Source of the DNA: Nitrospinota bacterium
GTDB lineage: Bacteria; Nitrospinota; Nitrospinia; Nitrospinales; VA-1
DNA length: 43,593 bases
Assembly: GCA_014382285.1 (NCBI GenBank)
Contig: JACNKA010000123.1
Span: 1 to 43,593, forward strand
Direction of reading: 5' to 3'
Shown: positions 16,184-25,729 of the stretch, in pieces
Layout of the letters: every line of letters begins with the position of its first letter
How positions within the stretch are numbered: position 1 is the stretch's first letter
Notes under the pieces: generated by a model
The model's database searches: none
Told to the model about the DNA's origin: nothing
Seen by the model: only the letters and a program-made list of their open reading frames with translations
Made by a program: the position numbers and the translations under genes

Positions 16184-18703
16184 CTACCCTTTGTTTCGGG
16201 GAACTGCCCGGCTCGTTAATTTTTTCTCATCGGAGGCCGGAGCGGCATTTTTAGCGCAACGAAATCCATAGTCGTCCATGCGGCTTTGGGGGTTACCATT
16301 ATTGCGGAATGAAGAATAAATAAAGCCTTTCAAATCTCGCCATGACCCGCCACGAACACCCTTAAATTCCCCTCCAATGGGTCCTCTTGGGTTTGCATAT
16401 TCTGATTGTTCCTTATAATACTCGCGATCATACCAATCGTCTACCCATTCTTTGACGTTTCCTGCCATGTTATGCAGTTCATATGGACTTTGGCCTTCTG
16501 CCAAGGCCTGAACCGGCACCATGACTTTGTGTTTCAACTCTTTTGTCCAGGTCTGGAAATAACGAGCCAGAATGTCAGAGGGAGCGGAGTTGCCCCACGG
16601 ATAAATTTGGCCAGATTCGCCCCTGGCGGCTTTTTCCCACTCAGCTTCTGTGGGAAGGCGTTTTTCTTTCCATTTGCAATAAGCGTCAGCCGCGAGCCAG
16701 TTGACATTATTGATGGGGTAGTTTTCAAGGCCGGGCCGGGGGTGGAAGCGACCGTCGTAGAAAAGCGTGCCAAACTTGTTGTCGAGATAATATCCTTTTA
16801 CATTGTTCACTGCGTTCAAAAATTTAGAGAATTCTTCTGCCGACACCTCGTATTTATCGATCCAGAATCCGTCAAGATAAACACGATGTTCGGGGGCTTC
16901 GTCATCAAGGCTTTTGCTGGAACCCATCCTGAAAAACCCGGAGGGAACGAGAGCCATATTGCCCTTCTTTTCAACCGAATTTTTCTCGTTTAATATTCTT
17001 TTCGCTTTGCCGCTTTGTGTCAGCAGTTGCTTTAACAGGTCTTTTGATTCCTCGCTAAAAGGGCCGTTTTCATCCATCTGCAGGTAGGCCTGCAGGCTGG
17101 CCTGAGCATTTTCGGGTTGACCGGATTTGAAATAAATCCATCCTTTAAAAAACTGCATATCTGCTCTCTCGGAGTGGGGAGCTTCATTGATGTCCTGAAT
17201 CATGCCTTGGGCAATTTGAGGGGGATTTTCCGAAAGAACCGTTTCATACCATTGTCTTGCTTTTTTGTATTGCTTTTGCAGGAGCGAATAAAACCCGAGA
17301 TTCATTTGCGCCAGTGCCTTGAGTCGGCCGGCTTCCTCACTTTTCTTCATGCCGCGAAGTGTCCACGCCGAGGCCATAGGCAGATCATCGATGCGGTAAT
17401 AGGTCCAGCCCAGTTGGATGTAATTGCGCAGACGAGTTGGGTCCTGATCTATGAGAAAACGGTATTGCTCGATGGCCAGTTGGAAATCCTCCATCCTGTA
17501 ATAGGCTTCGGCCATCCCTTCATGAATTTCAGGGGTATTAGGAAATTGTTTTTGAACTTTTTTGAGAGTTTCAAGGACCAATGCCTGCTGTCCCATTTTC
17601 CCATAGGTGGAAGCGATATTAAGATGGTTTTGCAAGTTCTCAGGTTGAATCCGGGCAAGAAGTTTAAGGTGTAACAGAGCCGAGGTGAGTCGCCTGTTTT
17701 GCAGATAAAGGTTAGCCAGCATTTTATGAGCCGGACTGAACCCTGGTTCTATTTGCACGACCTGCAAAAACGCGTCGATAGCTTTGCTTGAATTACCGGA
17801 CTCCATGAATGCAAGGCCAAGGTTGAACAAGGTGGAAGTGTTATGGGGGTCGGCTTTTAAGGCTAGATTATAATGTTCAATAGCTTTTTCAGGTTTTTTT
17901 AATTCTGAATAAATGTTTGCAAGATTATTTTGCGCATCTATCGACCTGGGATTGATGGATGTGGATAATCCCAGATAAAATACGGCTCTTTCCGGGTTCT
18001 GGTTCTGGTAATAAACCATTCCGATATTTGAGAAATAAGCCCCAAGAGTCTGTCTGCCATCCAGGTTTTTCATGAAATAGGAGTTTCGATTATCTGCCCC
18101 AGTCCCAAAACGTTGCTGATAAAAACTGTCAGGATAGGAAATTCCCCGTTCGGTGGTTTCAATATTGATGCGCACGCCTTCTTGCTCGTAGCGCACGAAA
18201 AAATGGTTAGGGAGTGCAACTCCATGCAGAGGAAGGTCGAGTTTCTGCCCGAGTATTAGATATAAAAGGGACAGATTCATACAATAACCTTTGTGGGTGT
18301 TCAACAGGCCATGAAGAAAAAGTTCTTCAGGGTTAACGGGAACGCCCTTTTCATCCACCTGATCGGTATAATCGTAACGCCCTGTATCATGAATGAGGGT
18401 GCGTAGTATTTGGATTATGTCTTCGGGCTTGTCTTGTCCTTTTAGATTTTGACGAGCCGAACGAGTTAGTTTTTCTACTTCCTCTTTTAATGGTGCTAAA
18501 TCCAGGGCGGATTGCCAATGTTTTGAAACCAATAGAAGGGTTTCCAGCAGATCGGGTTTTGTATTAGAATCCTTCTGGATTTTCAGAAGCCTTGCTTCAA
18601 TAGGCCCATCAATTGGGGGGTTGCCGCAGGCCGTTATCGGTTGTAAGATGTAAGTAAATAAAAAGATAAGAACGGAAAAGCCTGTGAATTTCTTTATAGA
18701 CAT
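16184..18703 (-). CDS. Lipoprotein with transglutaminase-like, TPR and formylglycine-generating-enzyme-like domains
   Basis: This is an 839-aa envelope protein. The N-terminus has a hydrophobic signal and ITAC, a plausible lipobox. Residues about 100-210 form a SirB1/transglutaminase-like domain: THKGYCMNLSLLY with the Cys, LPNHFFVRY with the His, then INIETTERG. About ten TPR units follow (230-570), for example AIDAFLQVVQIEPGFSPAH. The last 240 residues are a FGE-sulfatase (SUMF1) type domain: VPSGFFRMGSS, GNVKEWVDDWYD, RGGSWRD and YGFRC. The C-terminal Cys pair of true formylglycine generators is not evident, so it may be a binding or hydroxylase-like version. No sulfatase gene is nearby. 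Confidence 0.85.
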   Translation of the reverse strand: MSIKKFTGFSVLIFLFTYILQPITACGNPPIDGPIEARLLKIQKDSNTKPDLLETLLLVSKHWQSALDLAPLKEEVEKLTRSARQNLKGQDKPEDIIQILRTLIHDTGRYDYTDQVDEKGVPVNPEELFLHGLLNTHKGYCMNLSLLYLILGQKLDLPLHGVALPNHFFVRYEQEGVRINIETTERGISYPDSFYQQRFGTGADNRNSYFMKNLDGRQTLGAYFSNIGMVYYQNQNPERAVFYLGLSTSINPRSIDAQNNLANIYSELKKPEKAIEHYNLALKADPHNTSTLFNLGLAFMESGNSSKAIDAFLQVVQIEPGFSPAHKMLANLYLQNRRLTSALLHLKLLARIQPENLQNHLNIASTYGKMGQQALVLETLKKVQKQFPNTPEIHEGMAEAYYRMEDFQLAIEQYRFLIDQDPTRLRNYIQLGWTYYRIDDLPMASAWTLRGMKKSEEAGRLKALAQMNLGFYSLLQKQYKKARQWYETVLSENPPQIAQGMIQDINEAPHSERADMQFFKGWIYFKSGQPENAQASLQAYLQMDENGPFSEESKDLLKQLLTQSGKAKRILNEKNSVEKKGNMALVPSGFFRMGSSKSLDDEAPEHRVYLDGFWIDKYEVSAEEFSKFLNAVNNVKGYYLDNKFGTLFYDGRFHPRPGLENYPINNVNWLAADAYCKWKEKRLPTEAEWEKAARGESGQIYPWGNSAPSDILARYFQTWTKELKHKVMVPVQALAEGQSPYELHNMAGNVKEWVDDWYDREYYKEQSEYANPRGPIGGEFKGVRGGSWRDLKGFIYSSFRNNGNPQSRMDDYGFRCAKNAAPASDEKKLTSRAVPRNKG

Positions 18704-18817
18704 AACAATCAGTAACTCGGAAGTTTAGGGTTTATCAGACATTGTATCAGAAGGCGGATTTGGAGTGCTAATGAATCAGGGGCGATTTCCAGGGTTTTCT
18801 TTTTCAGGGAGATATGA

Positions 18818-19831
18818 ATGAAAATCCTGGTAGCAGAAGATGATCTGGATAATGCCAGGTTGCTGGAAAATATACTTAAAAGCGGCCAGCATACTGTGGA
18901 AGTGGTGGGTGATGGTGTCAAAGCTCTCGACAGGTTGAGGCAGACACGGTTCGATGTCCTTCTGACGGATTGGATGATGCCAGAAATGGATGGAGTGACT
19001 CTGATCCAAAGAGTCCGGGATGAATTTGAGAGCGCCCCGTTGATCCTGATGATCACTGCGGTTGGGGATGATGATTCACGTCAGCAGGTACTTCAGGCGG
19101 GTGCCGATGAGTTTTTAATCAAGCCCTATGAATCCGCAGATTTAGTTCGGGTTTTATCCGATGGTTTTGCCCGGTTCACACAGCCTGAGCCTGAAGTCCG
19201 TGTGATAAAACCGGTACGTATTAATGGTCTTCCGCCTTTTGTTGGTGTTGCGATCACTGCCGGGACAGGAAGCCCGTTGAATATTCCCAAACTCTTTCAT
19301 TCCATCAGCAGAGATTGCCCGGCTTCTTTTTTCGTGGTTCAACATGGCCCGAAATGGATGGCGGATCTTCTTATCCAGCAGATCAGACAGGAAACCGGAT
19401 TCCCGTGTCATATTGCATCACAAGGACTGCAACCGGAAGTGGGCCATATTTATCTTGCACCCGATGATCAGCATATGGTGATCAATCCTCCTCCCGTGTC
19501 ACTCGGGTTGAATGATGAACCAAAGAAAAATTTTATGCGGCCCTCGGGAGATGTCTTGTTTGATAGCGCGAGTAAGGTGTTTGGAGAATTTTGCGTTGCT
19601 GTTGTCTTATCTGGAATGGGCCGTGATGGTGCCCAGGGTGCAGGAACTATCAGGGCAGGTGGTGGGGCGGTCTTTGTAGAAAACCCTGGAAAGTCTTCAT
19701 CCCCTTCCATGCCGCAAACAGCCTCTTCGGTGGCGAATATTTCTCTGCCTCTTGACATGATTGGAGAAGCCATAACCGATCAAGTGACCCTGTCGAATAA
19801 AAAACTATGGAATCGTAAGAGGCAGGAATAG
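18818..19831 (+). CDS. Response regulator with CheB-like methylesterase domain lacking the catalytic Ser
   Basis: This 337-aa protein has a complete receiver domain (1-120: acidic EDD, phospho-acceptor Asp51 in DWMMPEMDG, Lys102) and a CheB-type domain (about 140-320). CheB removes methyl groups from chemoreceptors with a Ser-His-Asp triad. His176 (VVQHGPKW) and Asp270 (LSGMGRDGAQG) are present, but the normal ASTGG nucleophile motif reads AGTGS with Gly149 at the Ser position. It probably cannot act as an esterase and may be a phosphorylation-controlled binding protein. A GGAG site precedes the ATG. No other chemotaxis gene is in the window. Confidence 0.88.
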   Translation: MKILVAEDDLDNARLLENILKSGQHTVEVVGDGVKALDRLRQTRFDVLLTDWMMPEMDGVTLIQRVRDEFESAPLILMITAVGDDDSRQQVLQAGADEFLIKPYESADLVRVLSDGFARFTQPEPEVRVIKPVRINGLPPFVGVAITAGTGSPLNIPKLFHSISRDCPASFFVVQHGPKWMADLLIQQIRQETGFPCHIASQGLQPEVGHIYLAPDDQHMVINPPPVSLGLNDEPKKNFMRPSGDVLFDSASKVFGEFCVAVVLSGMGRDGAQGAGTIRAGGGAVFVENPGKSSSPSMPQTASSVANISLPLDMIGEAITDQVTLSNKKLWNRKRQE

Positions 19832-19837
19832 GTTCGT

Positions 19838-21940
19838 CTACTCCTTTCTCACCATCCATCCCTCAATAAGAAGCATTCCCGCAACCATTAAAAGAAAAGG
19901 TGTGGCCAGAGGTATTCCGTCAGTGGTTTTAGACTGGGTAGTTTGGGTTTTGGGGTCCAGGAACTCCAGTTCCATGCCCTTAAGAAGGTTTTTTATTTCC
20001 TTTTGCGATATTTTCCCCGGCTCTGACTCTTGAGTATCAATGTTTACGGTAAAGGTTCCGATGGGTTCGGCTCCTTGAGGAAGTTTTGTTAACGCCTTAT
20101 GCTCTACAGTATCGTCGGGAGGTATTGAAAAAAGACGGTATATCCCCGGCTGAAAGGTGTCGCTAAAAACCTCACTTTCCAAGCTGTGCAGGGTTCCATC
20201 AGGAGCACGAATGATCCATTTGTTATCCGTAGTATTTTTGCGGAAAGGTTCTCCCACCAACAAATTCTGCTGGGAAATATTTTCCAGTCCCCGGGCGGCA
20301 TACTGAGTCCAGCGTTGGATCCAGGGTAAATAAGTTGGTTGAATTGGGAAATCGTTCCAATCCCTATCCAGAGAACTCAAAAACATAACAACAATGCCTT
20401 TTCCCGTCTCCGATTCAATCACCGCCGGGTGCTGGTTCGAAAACCAGGTGCCGACCTTGAATTTTTTATCCTCCCTTGCCTGCACGGTGTACATGGAATA
20501 AAAATTGATTCCGCGCATTTCTTCAAGTGCCTTGGGTGAGAACACCCGCATGACCGGGTGGGTGTTGTTTTTTAGCAGAAGGTGCAGAGCGTCTTCCTTA
20601 AACCGATGCTGAGCCTCCAGTTTGACGGGCAGGATATTGCCTAAGTGTTCGTTAAAATATTTAGCGTCTACCTGATCCCCCATGCCAAACAACAGGGCTC
20701 CACCATTTAAAACGAATTTTTCAAGCTCCAGTTCATAGTTCGGGGGAAGCTCGCGTACATTGGCTAGGATGACGACCGCAAAATCGGACAGATTTCGCAA
20801 GGTGAGTTCTGCAAGCGTGGAAACGGTAGGGTCAATATGCGAGAGGGACACCGAAAAAGGATTGAGGGCGCGTTCAAGATAAAAAGATTCGCTTTGGTGC
20901 GAAATGGTTTCCGGGTCTCCATCTACGACCAGTACCTGTATATTCTGGCTGGGATGAAAAGGGAAATATCGGGAATTGTCGATGGGTAATGCATCGTCAG
21001 AGATTTGTGCTTTACCATTTAGAGGTTGGTTTCTTGTTAACGGATAAGAAAACTTCTGCACGAGGGTTTGCCCTGGTGGAATATCAAGCAGCTCTTCCTT
21101 CACAAGCTTTCCCTCCAGAAAAAGAGAAAGAGACATTCGGTTCACTGTGCTGGAAAAATTTTTAACCTCGGCTTTGACTCTCAGTAGGCGGCTTCGGGTG
21201 AGAAACTCCTGAGATATCTGGATGCTTTGGACCATTCCCTTATTGTTGTCAGACTGCAGTGGTGAAAAATCCAATACTTGCACCGGATAGGGCGTTGCGA
21301 CCCTGGAAAATGTTTCTTCTTTCCAGCCGTTTTTGTCCAGATCAGTCAGCAAAAGAATTTTCTTTTTCTTTTGTTTGGCAGATTCAAGTAGTTTGATTGC
21401 CTTGGCAATGGTATCTCCGATATGAGTGGTGCGGAAGGAGATGGCTTGGGCTTTCAGTTTATTTGCAAAAGCGGGTTTGTCGGAAGTCCAGTCCTGTTCG
21501 ATGCGTGCCGGGGAAGACGCGAGAACCATACTGAACTCGCTGTTGTCCGGGGTGTGTTGGAGTCCTTCAGAAATATGTTTCAACGCGTGATCAAACAATG
21601 TTTTCTCTTTGGACCGAGTCCCCATGCTGTAGGAATCATCCAGAATAAATACGATTGAAGCGGGAGAAGTTGAGAGAAATCCTTCCGTTGTCCTGAATGA
21701 AAATAATGGGTTGGCCAGAGCCAGGCTGAACAGGGCGATAGCCAGACAACGAGCTAGAAGTAATAATAACCTGTTGGGTCGAGATTTTCGGATCGAACGC
21801 TTTTGCGATTGTGCGAGCAGATAGACCGCCGAAAACCGGATCTGCTTTTGCTGCCTCCGGGTCAAAAGATGGATCAGGACCGGAATGGAAACTCCAAGCA
21901 GACCAAATAAAAATAATGGCGAGGAAAAATTGAGGTTCAT
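19838..21940 (-). CDS. BatA-type membrane protein with VWA domain
   Basis: This is a 700-aa membrane protein. The N-terminus (LFLFGLLGVSIPVLIHLLTRR) is the aerotolerance-regulator BatA N-terminal segment, with a second helix at about 58-80. A von Willebrand A domain follows, with MIDAS-like start FILDDSYSMG. Next come a beta-sandwich part (about 230-310) and a glutamine-amidotransferase-like fold (VLVVDGDP ... GGALLFGMGDQVD), and the C-terminus ends in a membrane helix (PFLLMVAGMLLIEGW). Such proteins work with DUF58 and MoxR proteins in envelope stress or protein maturation. It starts four bases inside the DUF58 gene (ATGA overlap). Confidence 0.88.
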   Translation of the reverse strand: MNLNFSSPLFLFGLLGVSIPVLIHLLTRRQQKQIRFSAVYLLAQSQKRSIRKSRPNRLLLLLARCLAIALFSLALANPLFSFRTTEGFLSTSPASIVFILDDSYSMGTRSKEKTLFDHALKHISEGLQHTPDNSEFSMVLASSPARIEQDWTSDKPAFANKLKAQAISFRTTHIGDTIAKAIKLLESAKQKKKKILLLTDLDKNGWKEETFSRVATPYPVQVLDFSPLQSDNNKGMVQSIQISQEFLTRSRLLRVKAEVKNFSSTVNRMSLSLFLEGKLVKEELLDIPPGQTLVQKFSYPLTRNQPLNGKAQISDDALPIDNSRYFPFHPSQNIQVLVVDGDPETISHQSESFYLERALNPFSVSLSHIDPTVSTLAELTLRNLSDFAVVILANVRELPPNYELELEKFVLNGGALLFGMGDQVDAKYFNEHLGNILPVKLEAQHRFKEDALHLLLKNNTHPVMRVFSPKALEEMRGINFYSMYTVQAREDKKFKVGTWFSNQHPAVIESETGKGIVVMFLSSLDRDWNDFPIQPTYLPWIQRWTQYAARGLENISQQNLLVGEPFRKNTTDNKWIIRAPDGTLHSLESEVFSDTFQPGIYRLFSIPPDDTVEHKALTKLPQGAEPIGTFTVNIDTQESEPGKISQKEIKNLLKGMELEFLDPKTQTTQSKTTDGIPLATPFLLMVAGMLLIEGWMVRKE

Positions 21941-22845
21941 AATTTGATGAGACTTTTACGCTTGAGCAAATAGTAACTCAAGGCCTGATCCAGAGGCTCC
22001 GAGGTGTCCAGAAAAACATAATCCACTCCGAGTCCGTGACAGTCTTTTTTTAAGGAGTTTATATGATGCTGAATTGCATTCTGATACTCATCTCGAACGT
22101 CTTGCGGGTCGAGCCCTATTGCAGGGTCTTCTTCCAATGACTCGAAAATCATGTCTCCTTCAAAAGGCAGATGAATTTCATCAGGATGCAAAACGTGGAA
22201 TAAAACGACCTCAAGCCCTCTCGAACAAAGGAGCTTTAAACTTTTTCGCAGATCCTGATTTTGAACAAAAAAATCTGAGACCAGAATGAGCATGCTCCTT
22301 CTAGGCAGCCTTTCAGACAGGCCTCCCAGAACATCGGTGATCCGGGTTGTCCCTTGTGGTGAAATATTAGCCAAACCATGTAAAATATGTTGAAAGTGAG
22401 AGGCTTTGGAGCGAGGCGGAATATGCTCAATAACTTGCTCGTTAAACAAGGTCAGCCCTACCGCATCAAATTGCTTTAAAAGTAAATAGGAAAGTGCCGC
22501 GACCAGATTGCGAGCGCATTCCATCTTTGGAGGGTGCTCATTCAGAGGGGGTTGGTAGCCCATAGACCCGCTTGCGTCCAGCAAAACCGTGCACTTCAGA
22601 TTAGTGGATTGCTCGAATTGTTTGACATGATATTTATCGGTTTTACCTGCCACCTTCCAGTCGATATGACGGATTTCATCCCCAGGGGAATAATCTTTAT
22701 ATTCCGCAAACTCCACCGAAGACCCTTTGTGGCGACTGCGGTGTTGCCCTGTTAAAAGCCCCTCCACCAGATTCATGGCGTTCATCTTCAAGGTGGAAAT
22801 GCGGGAAAGGATTTGAGCGTCGAGTTTCTGTGCTGAGTTTTCCAT
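21937..22845 (-). CDS. DUF58 family protein
   Basis: This 302-aa soluble protein has the DUF58 hallmark GSSVEFAEYKDYSPGDEIRH followed by IDWKVAGKTDKYHVKQFE and a VWA-like core (TVLLDASGSMGY). DUF58 proteins normally form an operon with a MoxR AAA ATPase and BatA-like membrane proteins. Here the BatA partner follows by a four-base overlap, but the gene upstream (23110) is on the other strand and no MoxR is present. The start at 22845 has a weak GGGAT site. Confidence 0.9.
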   Translation of the reverse strand: MENSAQKLDAQILSRISTLKMNAMNLVEGLLTGQHRSRHKGSSVEFAEYKDYSPGDEIRHIDWKVAGKTDKYHVKQFEQSTNLKCTVLLDASGSMGYQPPLNEHPPKMECARNLVAALSYLLLKQFDAVGLTLFNEQVIEHIPPRSKASHFQHILHGLANISPQGTTRITDVLGGLSERLPRRSMLILVSDFFVQNQDLRKSLKLLCSRGLEVVLFHVLHPDEIHLPFEGDMIFESLEEDPAIGLDPQDVRDEYQNAIQHHINSLKKDCHGLGVDYVFLDTSEPLDQALSYYLLKRKSLIKL

Positions 22846-23109
22846 AATCCCGGTTGTAGTTGAAAATAACTATCTTTACACATTGTCGCATAAAATTAAG
22901 GCGCCTCTAAAAATTAACTTTCACCCCCTTGGCCCTATGCTGAGGGGGCTTGTAGGCAGGGAAGCTATGGGTTTTTTCGGCCGAGACCACTCTTTACGGG
23001 TCAGTAATATCTGTTGCTAATCGGCTTCGCGCCTGGCAGCGGGTTGACATTGAAAGGAAGCCTTATAAAATGAACCTTCACTCTTAATAATGTTTTTTGG
23101 GTTTAGTTG
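22846..23109. other. Divergent intergenic region
   Basis: It lies between the DUF58 and aminopeptidase genes. It holds a short G/C hairpin (ACCCCC near 22923 with GAGGGGGC near 22945) and the rightward promoter at 23044-23071. Nothing else is supported. Confidence 0.4.
23044..23071 (+). promoter_or_regulatory. Sigma-70 type promoter of the aminopeptidase gene
   Basis: Perfect TTGACA (23044-23049) and TAAAAT (23066-23071) are spaced by 16 bases, 38 bases upstream of the ATG at 23110. Confidence 0.6.
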
Positions 23110-25725
23110 ATGAGTTCAGTTCGATATTGTAAATGCCATTTTCAGAATGGCGAGTCCGAGCACTGGGGCATTCTGGATCGCAAGGCCTTTGCTCAGAAGG
23201 GGGCGAAAGCACATTTTGCTCCAGATACTCCTTTACTTCCTCAGCACCTTTTGCTGGATCTGAGCTTTGACTGGGAAGAGGAGCGGGTTTGGGGAAGCAC
23301 TACCTATGACCTGAAGGTCAACGGGCAGGATGTTCGGGAAATTGCGTTTGATGCGGCAAACCTGGAAATAGATCGAGTGATGCTGGGCCGCCGGACATTA
23401 GCATTTGAAAATACCGGTGACCGGGTAATCGTGTCTCTGGATAAGGCACTCAGGTATGGAGGGGTAGTGCAGGTGAAACTATTTCACTCTGTCACCCGGC
23501 CGCCAGCAGGAATTTATTTCACCAAGCAAGATGAAGCTTATCCTGACCGATTTAAAACAGTCTGGACTCAGGGCCAGGATGAGGACTCTAAATATTATTT
23601 CCCCTGTTTTGACCAACCAAATTTTAAACAGACGACCGAGGTTAAATTACATTTGCCCAAGGGGATGTTTGGATTGTCCAACGGACGTCTTGTCAAAAAG
23701 GGGGGACGTGCCAGGGAATCTTTTTTTCACTATAAACTCGAAATCCCTTACTCGACCTATCTTCTCTCCATTGTGGCAGGAGAGTTTTCCGAGCATAAGA
23801 GTCGCGTCGGGGATGTTGATATTAAATGGTATGTGCAAAAAGGCCGGGAGCGGGAAGGCAGGAATGCCTTTAAGGATACAGGGAAAATCATCCGTTTTTT
23901 TTCCGATTATACCGGTTACCCTTATCCCTATAAACACTATACCCAGATTGCCGTTCCTGAATTTGTATTTGGGGGTATGGAAAACTTTACCGTTACCACC
24001 CAGACAGATCTTACCCTTCATAACGACAGGGCCAGGCTGGACATGGATTCTAATGGATTAGTCGCTCACGAAGCTGCCCATATGTGGTTTGGCGATATTG
24101 TCACCGCGAGAAGCTGGTCGCATGCATGGTTGCACGAATCGTTTGCCACTTATTTCGATGCACTCTATACCCGTGAGTCGAAGGGCGAGGACGAATTTCG
24201 CTACCAGTTGCTGGAAGACGCGGAGACTTATTTCAGTGAAGATGCTCACTACCGCCGTCCTATCGTGACACATATCTATAAAGAACCTATCGATTTATTT
24301 GATGCCCATCTTTATCCGGGAGGGGCAGTGCGATTGCACTATTTAAAATCTCTTGTTGGGGAACCCCTGTTTCGCAAGGCTCTGACCCGGTTCCTCAAAC
24401 GCCACGAGTATGGACTGGTTGAAACGGTGGATCTGGTTCGGTGCCTGGAAGAGGCTAGTGGAAAGAATTTTGATGAATGGATGGATCAATGGATTTTTCG
24501 TGGTGGTTATCCCATGCTTGAAGTTTCTTACCAATGGGGTGCGGTCTCAAATCTGGCGGAGATAACAGTTAAACAAACTCAGAAGGCCGAGAAAAAAGAA
24601 GAGGAACTGTTGTTCAAGCTTCCCTTGCAAATTGAGTTCTACACCCCTCGGGGCAGTGAAAAGTTTCCGCTGGAAATCAAAAATAAAGAAGAAAAGTTCA
24701 GTTTTCACCTCAAATCCAAACCGCTATTTTTCAGGCTGGACCCGGACTACGAATGCCCGGCTAAAAAAGTGAAGTTGGACGTTTCCCGATCCATTCTGCA
24801 CGAGCAGTTGAAGCGGGACAAAGACCCGATAGGCCGCATTGAGGCGGCTCAAAGCCTTGTCGCTAAATCTTCACAGTCCGATATCAAAGCACTCAGCCAG
24901 TGCCTCAAAAAGGAACCCCAGTGGGGTGTGGCGAATCGTATCGCCAGAGCCTTAGGTAAAATAGGCGGGGAGTTCGCTCGCGATGGATTGCTCAAGGCAG
25001 TGAACAGCCGTGATGCAAAAATTCGCAGGGGCATCGTCCAGGCATTGGGAGAATTCATGGGTGATGAAAAAGTCGCCCGGGTGCTGAAGAAAATTGCCCA
25101 GGGTGACCCCTCATATAGAGTTGAAGCGGAAGCGTTGTCTTCTCTGGGACGAATCAAGGCGAAAAACTGTAGAACATTCCTGGAAGGTTTTTTGAATAGA
25201 CCTTCGCACAATGATATAGGGAGGTCGGCAATATTCAGGGCTCTGGCCAGTCTGGAGGAAGAACAGGCCTGGGCAGTATTGATTGAGGGGGCGGATTATG
25301 GGGCAGCCCGTAGCAGTCGGTTTTCCGCTATTCAGGGACTGGCAAAGTTGGCCGGGCGATTTGAACATCTCAAACCCGAGGCCATCAACGCCCTGAAACG
25401 GTTTGCCCTGGAAACGCGAGGCACCCCTTCTGCAACATTTCGCGGTAAACTGGCAGCCATTCAGGCTATGGGCGGGTTGGAGGATCTCTCAGCTATTCCC
25501 ACCTTGAGGAAACTGGCAGAGAGCGAAACCGATGGTCGTTTGAAAAGGCGGGCCGAGGAAACAATTGTCCGCCTGTTTGAGTCAGCTAAAAAACCTGGTG
25601 AAATGAAGTTGATACGATCTGATCTCGATGATTTGCTGAAGGACAATAAATCTTTACGTGATCGAGTGGATACTATGGAAAAACAAAAAGACGCTAAACA
25701 AAAAACCAAAAAGAAAAAAGGATAA
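23110..25725 (+). CDS. M1 family metallo-aminopeptidase with HEAT repeats
   Basis: This is an 871-aa cytoplasmic zinc aminopeptidase without signal peptide. The exopeptidase motif is FGGMENFT; the zinc site is HEAAH (His320) with the second Glu in LHESFATYFDAL; the substrate-side segment QGQDEDSKYYFPCFDQPN is typical. After the catalytic domain (to about 480) and a beta domain, residues about 570-840 form HEAT-like repeats (AQSLVAKSSQSDIKALSQCL, ALGKIGGEFARDGLL), and the end is a Lys-rich coiled coil. The ribosome site is poor. An LRR gene follows after four bases. Confidence 0.92.
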   Translation: MSSVRYCKCHFQNGESEHWGILDRKAFAQKGAKAHFAPDTPLLPQHLLLDLSFDWEEERVWGSTTYDLKVNGQDVREIAFDAANLEIDRVMLGRRTLAFENTGDRVIVSLDKALRYGGVVQVKLFHSVTRPPAGIYFTKQDEAYPDRFKTVWTQGQDEDSKYYFPCFDQPNFKQTTEVKLHLPKGMFGLSNGRLVKKGGRARESFFHYKLEIPYSTYLLSIVAGEFSEHKSRVGDVDIKWYVQKGREREGRNAFKDTGKIIRFFSDYTGYPYPYKHYTQIAVPEFVFGGMENFTVTTQTDLTLHNDRARLDMDSNGLVAHEAAHMWFGDIVTARSWSHAWLHESFATYFDALYTRESKGEDEFRYQLLEDAETYFSEDAHYRRPIVTHIYKEPIDLFDAHLYPGGAVRLHYLKSLVGEPLFRKALTRFLKRHEYGLVETVDLVRCLEEASGKNFDEWMDQWIFRGGYPMLEVSYQWGAVSNLAEITVKQTQKAEKKEEELLFKLPLQIEFYTPRGSEKFPLEIKNKEEKFSFHLKSKPLFFRLDPDYECPAKKVKLDVSRSILHEQLKRDKDPIGRIEAAQSLVAKSSQSDIKALSQCLKKEPQWGVANRIARALGKIGGEFARDGLLKAVNSRDAKIRRGIVQALGEFMGDEKVARVLKKIAQGDPSYRVEAEALSSLGRIKAKNCRTFLEGFLNRPSHNDIGRSAIFRALASLEEEQAWAVLIEGADYGAARSSRFSAIQGLAKLAGRFEHLKPEAINALKRFALETRGTPSATFRGKLAAIQAMGGLEDLSAIPTLRKLAESETDGRLKRRAEETIVRLFESAKKPGEMKLIRSDLDDLLKDNKSLRDRVDTMEKQKDAKQKTKKKKG

Positions 25726-25729
25726 TGGA

